DNA of 41,492 nucleotides, taken from assembly GCA_017395545.1 (NCBI GenBank), contig JAFPUF010000081.1, forward strand, positions 1 through 41,492, given 5' to 3'. Positions 36,013 through 41,492 of the stretch are shown one piece after another. Position 1 is the first letter of the stretch. Every line of letters starts with the position of its first letter. The notes under the pieces are model-generated. The model saw only the letters and a program-made list of their open reading frames with translations. It ran no database searches and was not told the origin of the DNA. The translations under genes and the position numbers were made by a program. The DNA comes from Treponema sp. GTDB lineage: Bacteria > Spirochaetota > Spirochaetia > Treponematales > Treponemataceae.

Positions 36013-36018
36013 ATTATA
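36013..36018 (-). promoter_or_regulatory. Candidate fliI promoter (-10)
   Basis: TATAAT (36018-36013) preceded, 16 bases upstream, by TGACTT. A leader of about 30-40 bases follows. Its position after the terminator at 36073-36111 supports a separate transcript for fliI-fliJ. Confidence 0.45.
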
Positions 36019-36072
36019 TGCGATTGACGGCAAAAAGTCATTCTTTTTTTCGGCGATTTTGGGAATAAGGTT

Positions 36073-36111
36073 AAAAAAGAGAATCACTGGGGCGTCTTCC
36101 GCCCGCCCCAG
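36073..36111 (-). terminator. Terminator after the repeat lipoprotein gene
   Basis: CTGGGGCG (36111-36104) pairs with CGCCCCAG (36094-36087) around a nine-base loop, GC-rich for this genome, followed on the minus strand after eight bases by six T (36078-36073). It starts four bases past the stop codon. The spacer before the T run makes it less than ideal. Confidence 0.75.
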
Positions 36112-36114
36112 CCT

Positions 36115-38055
36115 TTACTGAACGACAATCTTCACATAGCTGTTTCTGTCAGTCTTATAGACTTCCAGACTCGTAGCAGAAGCAGTAGATTCAGAGCCAC
36201 CGGCAATAATTTTATATAACAATCCGTCTTCGATTGTAAGCGTTCCCTGTGGATTTTCCGCGCTGTCAAAACCGTACGACCCGCCGGCTCCGATACCGCG
36301 CAGACCATAAGCCTCAACCGTGCCGCCATATATTTCAACAGTACCGCCTGGAGAATTTTGTTCACTATTGTAATCATAACTTCCGCCGCCACCGATACCA
36401 GCAGGGCTTCCAGCATAGCCGTCTGTAGAAAATGGTCCGCCAGCTCCGCCTATTGCCTTTACATATCCGCCGTAAACCTTAAGGGTTCCGCCCGGTCTTC
36501 CTTCTCCACCACCAATACCAGCTCCCTGAGTTCCGCCTGTTGCCGTTAAGCTTCCGCCATAAACAATTACTTCTCCGGATTGTCCCCAGGCATTGCGGGT
36601 TCCTCCGATTCCGGCACCCCATCCATCGCCTGTTGCGTTTATAGTTCCGTTGTAAAGTGTCACTGTGCCGTCAAAACAACCGTTATTTCCAGCTGCACCT
36701 ATACCTGCAGCACTGCTTGTAGCTTTTGCATTTACAGTGCCGCCATGAACCGTAATTGTACCCTTGCCAGCTCCCGTTCCACCAATACCAGAGTAGCTTG
36801 AACTAACAGCATTCAGCACGCCAGAACTTTCTGACTGTCCGTAAATAACAAGGTTCTTGCCTGAAGCATCCAGAGTAATGCCATTTACATTGAGAGTTGC
36901 ACCGTCGCCAAGAATAAGGTAAACAGTAGAATTTGCGGCTATCGTAATTCTGCTTACAATTGTAACTTCTCCATTTACAAGGTAGTATTTTCCGTCTTCC
37001 CATTCGACAGGCCCGTCTGAACCAAGCTCTACATAGTCCGCAGCCCCCTTCAACTGAGAAGAGAGTTGTTTTTTATCAACATCAAAAGAATATTCAACAT
37101 AAGGAGTTCCTGAAACAGAATGTGTTATCCAGCCGGCGTAAAGTTTTAGCTCTCCTGTGACTGTCTCACTAAAATCGAATTCATAGTTACATCCAGGGTC
37201 GGTGAACCAGCCGTTAAAGTCATAACCGTCTTTTTCAGGATCTTCCGGCCTTTCAACAGTATAGCCCCTCTTTACAGACTGCGAACTCAGAATTTCATCT
37301 CCGCTTATGAACAAAACAGTTAAGGAATCAAGCACAGGAACAATTATCGAAACACTGACGCTTGCCGCCTTTTTCTCTGTTTCCTTCATGCGGATCAGAA
37401 CCGTACCGGCTTTAAGTCCTGAAATTTCTCCTGCAACGGTAACATCCTGCCAGGTCTTACCATCGTCAACTGAATATTCCATTTCCGTAGTGATTTCAGA
37501 ATTCTCGATTTTTCCGTCAGAACTATCCTCGTCTGTCGCTTTTGTTATCGTTGAGTTCTCCTGCGTGATTCCGGACATTTTTGCCTTCAGTTTTCCAACC
37601 CTCTTCATCTTAAGGGAAATAAAATTCTCTCCCTCATGCATGACAAAAACATCAGTTTTTCCGGCGAAAAGATTAACCCGTTCGCTCTCCCCGCTTTCAG
37701 AAGTCTCACTCGCAAAAGCCTCGGCCTCCGCCCATAAAGAAGAACCAGCCGATATATTCTCAAAAACAAGTTTCGCACCTTCAGAAACCGGAACAGTCCT
37801 GGTCTGAGAAAAATCGCCTTTAATTGCAATTTCGAGGAAAAGGTTTTCAGGAAGATTATTTTCAGTGGCAGAGTCTTCAGCTGCCCTCGATGCTGCCGTG
37901 ATTCTCGAAGCCATCTCACCTGAAATCGTGAATGAAAGAACTGAAGAATTTTCAGAAACGGAATCAAAAAGAGAACATCCTGAAATTGAAAGAAGAAAAC
38001 TAAGAATGGAAAAAAGAAGTGCTGATGCACAATGTGATTTAAAAGTCGCTTTCAT
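36115..38055 (-). CDS. Surface-type lipoprotein with InlB B-repeat and Gly-rich solenoid
   Basis: A 646-residue predicted lipoprotein (signal through SISG, lipobox Cys27). Residues ~246-309 form an InlB B-type (Listeria/Bacteroides) repeat with RGYTVERPEDPEKDGYDFNG and LYAGW. Residues ~395-625 are repeats such as GGTVNAKATSSAAGIGA and GGSLTATGGTQGAGIG, each about 35-40 residues, resembling carbohydrate-binding or right-handed solenoid proteins of surface adhesins. Such mosaics are typical of exported host-interaction proteins. It has AGGAGG, its own promoter and its own terminator, yet lies between fliH and fliI, with no flagellar signature. Function is unknown; a surface adhesin is an inference. 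Confidence 0.9.
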   Translation of the reverse strand: MKATFKSHCASALLFSILSFLLSISGCSLFDSVSENSSVLSFTISGEMASRITAASRAAEDSATENNLPENLFLEIAIKGDFSQTRTVPVSEGAKLVFENISAGSSLWAEAEAFASETSESGESERVNLFAGKTDVFVMHEGENFISLKMKRVGKLKAKMSGITQENSTITKATDEDSSDGKIENSEITTEMEYSVDDGKTWQDVTVAGEISGLKAGTVLIRMKETEKKAASVSVSIIVPVLDSLTVLFISGDEILSSQSVKRGYTVERPEDPEKDGYDFNGWFTDPGCNYEFDFSETVTGELKLYAGWITHSVSGTPYVEYSFDVDKKQLSSQLKGAADYVELGSDGPVEWEDGKYYLVNGEVTIVSRITIAANSTVYLILGDGATLNVNGITLDASGKNLVIYGQSESSGVLNAVSSSYSGIGGTGAGKGTITVHGGTVNAKATSSAAGIGAAGNNGCFDGTVTLYNGTINATGDGWGAGIGGTRNAWGQSGEVIVYGGSLTATGGTQGAGIGGGEGRPGGTLKVYGGYVKAIGGAGGPFSTDGYAGSPAGIGGGGSYDYNSEQNSPGGTVEIYGGTVEAYGLRGIGAGGSYGFDSAENPQGTLTIEDGLLYKIIAGGSESTASATSLEVYKTDRNSYVKIVVQ

Positions 38056-38123
38056 ATATGGCCTCCTGAATAGCGAAACACCAAAATTACAGACGATTTT
38101 TAATCACTATTTTTTATGAGAAA

Positions 38124-38151
38124 AGTTTAACACCTTTTTCGGATTTTACAA
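38124..38151 (-). promoter_or_regulatory. Promoter of the repeat lipoprotein gene
   Basis: TTGTAA (38151-38146), 16 bases, TAAACT (38129-38124) preceded by an extended TGT. It lies in the AT-rich gap after the fliH stop codon and gives a leader of about 60 bases. Confidence 0.5.
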
Positions 38152-38179
38152 GTCTTTTTTTTTAATTTTTTTTCAATTA

Positions 38180-39127
38180 TTAACTTTCAGACAACGACTC
38201 GTTTTTCGCGATTGTTTTGACCGGAGAAATGTCAAGGATTGCAGACTCAAGTTCGCTGAGCTGGTTCTGGATTCGCGCATCGATTGCACCGAAATCAGTC
38301 TCAACGACACATCCGCCCTTCTCAACGGTAGAATCCTCAAGGACAGTGATTCCCTGAATATTCTCAACCTGCTTTATAAAGTCCTGAATATGCTCGGTCG
38401 TAAGTTTGACGTCCTGCATGTTTACACGGATTGTGACAGCCCCGCGCCCCTTCACTTTCTTCAGAGCCTGAAGGACATTCGCCATTACGACAGACTTCTG
38501 GTTTTCAGAGATGATTTTTACGACTTTTCGGGTCATAAGGATTACAAGCTCGACAATCTGCTGTTCGGTCTCGCTCAGAATTTCTTCACGGCGTGCCATT
38601 ACCCCCTCAAGGATTTTGTGGGTGCGTTCAACAAGACGCTCAACTTCACCTTTTCCTTCGGCGAAACCTTCTTCGCGTCCCTGATTGTAGCCTTCTGCAC
38701 GACCGTTACTTTTGAGGGTTTCCTGCTCAATTCTCGCATCTTCAAGAATTTTTGAGGCTTCTTCCTGTGCGTTTTTTATGATTTGAGCAGCATTCTGTTC
38801 TGCGTCATTTTTTATAATCTGTGCCTGATTCGTCTGGCGCTTAACTTCGGCAAAAGCAGCATCCTCGGCTTTTTTAAGTATTTCGTCAGCCTTTGCCTGG
38901 GCCTCTTCGAGCATATCCTGCTTTTCTTTTTCCCACTGAACCTTAAAAGCCTCTGCTTCACGGCGCAGGTCATCGGCTGTAGGACCTGTGTACTCAGGAA
39001 CAGCTTCTTCGACAACCTCTTCGACAGGTTTGGCAAATTCATGGACAAGCTGCAGCTTGAATTCGCCCTCTTTAGGCTTTAACTGACCAGGTTGAAATAA
39101 TGTCTGCTGAAATAAATTTCTTGCCAT
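38180..39127 (-). CDS. fliH: Flagellar assembly protein FliH
   Basis: Helical regulator and peripheral stalk of the FliI ATPase, 315 residues. The middle is a long Ala/Glu/Lys coiled coil (about 60-190, with QREAEAFKVQWEKEKQ-like heptads), followed by the conserved FliH C-terminus (LMTRKVVKIISENQKSV, then VTIRVNMQDVKL, then GGCVVETDFGAIDARI). Start ATG 39127 follows GAGGGG; an in-frame TTG five codons up would overlap that site. It is the first gene of its unit, divergent from argR, whereas fliF and fliG normally precede it in spirochaetes. Confidence 0.95.
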   Translation of the reverse strand: MARNLFQQTLFQPGQLKPKEGEFKLQLVHEFAKPVEEVVEEAVPEYTGPTADDLRREAEAFKVQWEKEKQDMLEEAQAKADEILKKAEDAAFAEVKRQTNQAQIIKNDAEQNAAQIIKNAQEEASKILEDARIEQETLKSNGRAEGYNQGREEGFAEGKGEVERLVERTHKILEGVMARREEILSETEQQIVELVILMTRKVVKIISENQKSVVMANVLQALKKVKGRGAVTIRVNMQDVKLTTEHIQDFIKQVENIQGITVLEDSTVEKGGCVVETDFGAIDARIQNQLSELESAILDISPVKTIAKNESLSES

Positions 39128-39168
39128 GAATGAACCCCTCAAATTCCGCCGAATCTACGGTAAAAATT

Positions 39169-39197
39169 AGAATATCATATTCTGAAGATTTTTACAA
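39169..39197 (-). promoter_or_regulatory. fliH promoter with overlapping palindrome
   Basis: TTGTAA (39197-39192), 17 bases, TATTCT (39174-39169). The -10 lies in a perfect 15-base palindrome, AGAATATCATATTCT (39169-39183), in the gap shared with argR. The palindrome could be an operator, for example for ArgR, but it has five rather than four bases between GAAT and ATTC of the ARG box pattern. Confidence 0.5.
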
Positions 39198-39272
39198 ACC
39201 TACCTTTTAATAATCGGCAGAATTGCGCTTAAGGTAAACAGTTTGTTAAAAAAACTGCGATTAAAACTATCC

Positions 39273-39302
39273 TTGAAAAAAATGCCTTTTTTTAATTATA
39301 AT
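39273..39302 (+). promoter_or_regulatory. argR promoter, leaderless type
   Basis: TTGAAA (39273-39278), 18 bases, TATAAT (39297-39302), then seven bases to the ATG at 39310. No ribosome binding site is visible. Confidence 0.7.
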
Positions 39303-39309
39303 AAGCAAC

Positions 39310-39786
39310 ATGAAAGAGCGCTCGGACAGACTTAAAGCAATAAAAAAACTTATCAAGAACAACAGAATCGAAAGCCAGGATGAGCTTTTAAAAGAACTCA
39401 TAAAAGAAGGGTTTGACGTAACTCAGGCAACCCTCTCCCGGGACTTAAAGCTTTTAAAGGTCGGAAAAGTAAGCGACGGAAACGCCGGCTATGTCTACAT
39501 GCTCCAGAGCGACGAGGACAGGGGCGAAAGCGAGATGATTTTCGTTCAGGATTTTCTGCGCGGATATGTCAGCATTGACTGGAACGCAACGACTGTCGTA
39601 ATCAAGACTTTCGGCGGACATGCGGATGCTGTGGCAAATGCGCTCGACTGTCTGAATCTCGATGAAATTTTAGGAACCGTTGCGGGTGACAGCTGTGTGT
39701 TCGCAGCCCTGAGGGCAGGAGTCTCCGGCGAAGACTTCATGAAAACCCTCAAAAAGCATATTCCAGACCTCGAAGAAGACTTATAG
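39310..39786 (+). CDS. argR: Arginine repressor ArgR
   Basis: Arginine-sensing transcription factor of 158 residues. The N-terminal winged helix has SQDELLKELIKEGFDVTQA and TLSRDLKLLKVGKV, and the C-terminal oligomerisation domain has the ligand region LDEILGTVAGDSCVFAALRA, with GTVAGDSC in place of the usual GT(I/V)AGDDT. Both halves are intact. Likely targets include argH and transporter genes, though no clear ARG box was found in this window. Its mRNA is probably leaderless. The stop codon lies inside the long hairpin shared with the helicase gene. Confidence 0.95.
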   Translation: MKERSDRLKAIKKLIKNNRIESQDELLKELIKEGFDVTQATLSRDLKLLKVGKVSDGNAGYVYMLQSDEDRGESEMIFVQDFLRGYVSIDWNATTVVIKTFGGHADAVANALDCLNLDEILGTVAGDSCVFAALRAGVSGEDFMKTLKKHIPDLEEDL

Positions 39787-39836
39787 GTCAAATGGCGAGT
39801 TTCATCAACCGACAAAGGAAACTCGATATTTGACCT
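39785..39836. repeat. Long hairpin overlapping two convergent stop codons
   Basis: Arms of 19 bases (39785-39803 and 39818-39836) pair at 17 positions around a 14-base loop. The left arm includes the last two bases of the argR TAG and the right arm ends on the first base of the helicase TAA. No T-tract follows on either strand, so it is not a standard intrinsic terminator, but it could cap and protect both 3' ends. Confidence 0.8.
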
Positions 39837-41035
39837 TATAATTTTTCAGCCGGTTCTTCTTCAGAAAGAATATTCGGATCTATCAGTTTTCCCTTGTACA
39901 GCATTCTCGGATAAACGACTAACTTGAGTTTTTTCTCGATTGCGGCATATTTTCTCATTTCGTAAGCATCACCGATTACGATGTTTATGCCGGTTTTTCC
40001 CATTCGGGCGGTACGACCTGCTCTGTGCACAAAAAAATCATCATCGGAAGGCATATCCATCTGAATAACATGAGTTATGTCAGGAATATCCATTCCACGG
40101 GCGACGAGATCGCTCGTTACGAGAATTTTGATTTTTCCGCTTCTGAAACGGTCAATAGTTGCTTTCCGCTCAGTTTTTTCAGTTTTTGCCGTGAGGGCGG
40201 CGCATTCTATATTCTTGAATTTAAGTTTTGAAACGATATTCGCAACCTGATCGAGTTTTGAAGTAAAGACAAGCGCTTTTCCGCAGTTTTCTGCAAGCAG
40301 AAGTTTACGAAGAGTGTCGATTTTGTTTCTGGTCTCTGAAAAAAGTGCCAGATGCGTAATTCTTTTTCGGAGGACATCCTCAGGAGGCAGAAATAATGTT
40401 TTAAGGTCACTTTCCGTCGTTCCGTTCTGTTTAATTCTGGTAGACTGAAGTATTTTTTGCGTAGTTTTTGTGATTGTAGCACTTGCGGCAATCAGCTGAA
40501 TGTCTTTTTTCATTGCGCAGACAAATTCAAGGGTCTCATCCTTTAATTCTTTGGAAAGAAGCCGGTCCACTTCGTCAAGGACAACTGCCACACAGCCGTC
40601 AATCTTCAGTTTTTTGAGGTGATAGAGTTCAAGAAGACGTGCAGGACCGCCGACAACAACGAGAGGCTTTTCTTTCAGAACTTCAATCTGCCTTTTGATT
40701 GGAGCGCCACCGACAAAAAGAGCTGTTTTGCTGTCAGTCACGACCTTGACCTGATTTTTAATCTGAGATGCAAGTTCAATCGTCGGTGAAATGACAACAA
40801 TTTTTACTTCTTTTTTTGGATTCTCTATTTTTTCAACATTCTGTAAAAGAGGCAGAAGATAGGCGAAAGTTTTTCCTGTTCCGGTTTCGCTCTGAAAAAG
40901 AAGCGGCGTGCCACCTAAAATCTCAGGAATTGCCTGCATTTGAACCAGAGTCGGTTCCGTAACTCCGTTAAGCGCAAGTCGTTCGATATATTTTTGTTCA
41001 ATACCCAAATCTTTAAAAGTCTTAGAATTTTCCAT
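39836..41035 (-). CDS. DEAD-box-type RNA helicase
   Basis: ATP-dependent RNA helicase of 399 residues. Motif Q is PTLVQMQAIPEI, motif I SETGTGKT, Ib GGPARLL, motif II VVLDEVDRLL (DEVD in place of DEAD, so strictly DExD), motif III SAT (AASATITK), then VTSDLVARGMDIP and HRAGRTARMGKTG (motifs V and VI). All catalytic residues remain. There is no C-terminal RNA-binding tail of the DbpA or CsdA type, so its substrate cannot be told. A TATAAT box seven bases before the ATG and no ribosome binding site suggest a leaderless message. Confidence 0.93.
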   Translation of the reverse strand: MENSKTFKDLGIEQKYIERLALNGVTEPTLVQMQAIPEILGGTPLLFQSETGTGKTFAYLLPLLQNVEKIENPKKEVKIVVISPTIELASQIKNQVKVVTDSKTALFVGGAPIKRQIEVLKEKPLVVVGGPARLLELYHLKKLKIDGCVAVVLDEVDRLLSKELKDETLEFVCAMKKDIQLIAASATITKTTQKILQSTRIKQNGTTESDLKTLFLPPEDVLRKRITHLALFSETRNKIDTLRKLLLAENCGKALVFTSKLDQVANIVSKLKFKNIECAALTAKTEKTERKATIDRFRSGKIKILVTSDLVARGMDIPDITHVIQMDMPSDDDFFVHRAGRTARMGKTGINIVIGDAYEMRKYAAIEKKLKLVVYPRMLYKGKLIDPNILSEEEPAEKL

Positions 41036-41042
41036 AGCGCTT

Positions 41043-41048
41043 ATTATA
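41043..41048 (-). promoter_or_regulatory. -10 box of the helicase gene, leaderless type
   Basis: TATAAT (41048-41043) ends seven bases before the ATG at 41035. The -35 is weak (AGACTT at 17-base spacing). Confidence 0.55.
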
Positions 41049-41133
41049 ACACATTTTTTGTTTCAAAGTCTCTATAAAAGAACTGCACAGGTTTCAAAAG
41101 TGGAGAAATTAGAGATTTTTTATTTTTAAGTTA

Positions 41134-41162
41134 TTGACACAATACTGATATAAACTTAGAAT
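41134..41162 (+). promoter_or_regulatory. Strong promoter of the acidic protein gene
   Basis: Consensus TTGACA (41134-41139), exactly 17 bases, TAGAAT (41157-41162). The leader is about 28 bases and carries AAGGA before the ATG. It is the best sigma70 match in the window. Confidence 0.8.
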
Positions 41163-41196
41163 TAAGCGTCATTTTAACCAATCACAAGGAATCATT

Positions 41197-41457
41197 ATGC
41201 TGATTAAAGAAGAAGCAGTTAACGATGTTAAGATTATGGCTCTCGGTTTTTCCTACACCGACGAAATCGACGAAAACTTTGCTGACTCAGGCGACGAAGA
41301 TGATTTTGAATCACTGGACGACGACACTCTCAGCCAGTTTGACGACGACATTTATGACGACACAATCGATGACGACGATTTAAATGTCAGTTATGATTCC
41401 GATGACACCGAAACTTACGAAGACGAAATTTCTGAAGACTATTCCGACGAAGAATAA
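41197..41457 (+). CDS. Very acidic small protein
   Basis: I do not recognise this 86-residue protein. It has 25 Asp and 12 Glu (37 of 86) against two Lys and no Arg, net charge near -35, with acidic runs from about residue 30 on; the first 20 residues (MLIKEEAVNDVKIMALGFSY) are normal in composition. There is no signal or membrane segment. AAGGA precedes the ATG and the gene has a near-consensus promoter, so it should be well expressed. Acidic proteins of this size can be nucleic-acid mimics, RNA polymerase or ribosome factors, or disordered chaperones; none is supported here. The window ends 35 bases later with a possible ribosome binding site (AGGGAG) for a following gene. Confidence 0.75.
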   Translation: MLIKEEAVNDVKIMALGFSYTDEIDENFADSGDEDDFESLDDDTLSQFDDDIYDDTIDDDDLNVSYDSDDTETYEDEISEDYSDEE

Positions 41458-41492
41458 GTTTTAGTTCTTAATCAATTAAAATCAGGGAGTAA

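Noticed and set aside
36400..36900. Gly-codon-rich recurring units as non-coding repeats
   Set aside because: They are in frame in the lipoprotein gene and differ by more than synonymous change.
37307..37807. Plus-strand open frame of 166 codons
   Set aside because: Antisense to the repeat lipoprotein, no promoter or ribosome binding site.
40040..41035. Helicase as inactive because motif II is DEVD, not DEAD
   Set aside because: DExD keeps both catalytic acids; motifs I, III, V and VI are intact.

Overview
The window reads as a chromosome segment of a host-associated spirochaete, most likely Treponema. This rests on gene content rather than any marker gene: an mglBAC sugar importer, flagellar fliH/fliI/fliJ, a eukaryote-like (type 2) isoleucyl-tRNA synthetase, many lipoproteins with spirochaete-style lipoboxes, a moderately AT-rich composition and AT-rich intergenic DNA. 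I see no rRNA, tRNA, CRISPR array, insertion sequence or phage gene. Thirty-two protein genes are supported; ileS runs off the left edge.

Layout. 1-2361: ileS (minus). 2689-8563: a minus-strand run argH > methyl-accepting chemoreceptor > amino-acid binding lipoprotein > permease > ATPase, which looks like an amino-acid sensing, uptake and arginine-metabolism unit. 8726-13171: mglB > mglA > mglC with a hairpin terminator between mglB and mglA and another at the end; MglC carries a ~210-residue charged N-terminal extension. 13304-19718: a GT4 glycosyltransferase, a class A penicillin-binding protein (PbpC type), a hypothetical/lipoprotein pair and a DUF763 protein. 19824-23299: plus-strand AMP-forming ligase, mraY and a short RsmI-like methylase. 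23316-26114: a 932-residue lipoprotein made almost wholly of ankyrin repeats. 26286-33884: an envelope-export region with a LolD-type ATPase lacking an obvious permease, then on the minus strand a lipoprotein, a compact ABC ATPase, two ABC-2 permeases, a LolA-like periplasmic protein and an outer-membrane beta-barrel. 33966-39127: fliH, fliI and fliJ, with a large InlB-type-repeat lipoprotein between fliH and fliI that has its own promoter and terminator. 39310-41457: argR, a DEAD-box-type helicase and a very acidic 86-residue protein.

Three patterns cut across genes. First, several genes (argH, the DUF763 gene, the AMP ligase, argR, the helicase) have a -10 box only 6-8 bases before the start codon and no ribosome binding site, which predicts leaderless mRNAs beside ordinary Shine-Dalgarno genes such as mglB. 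Second, two copies of a hairpin element whose arms are three tandem 9-10 base CACAGAT units fill within-operon gaps (4105-4228 and 34414-34480) at nearly the same distance from the flanking genes. Third, the 27045-33884 locus contains parts for all layers of a didermic envelope and is the best candidate for an undescribed system, although its cargo is unknown.
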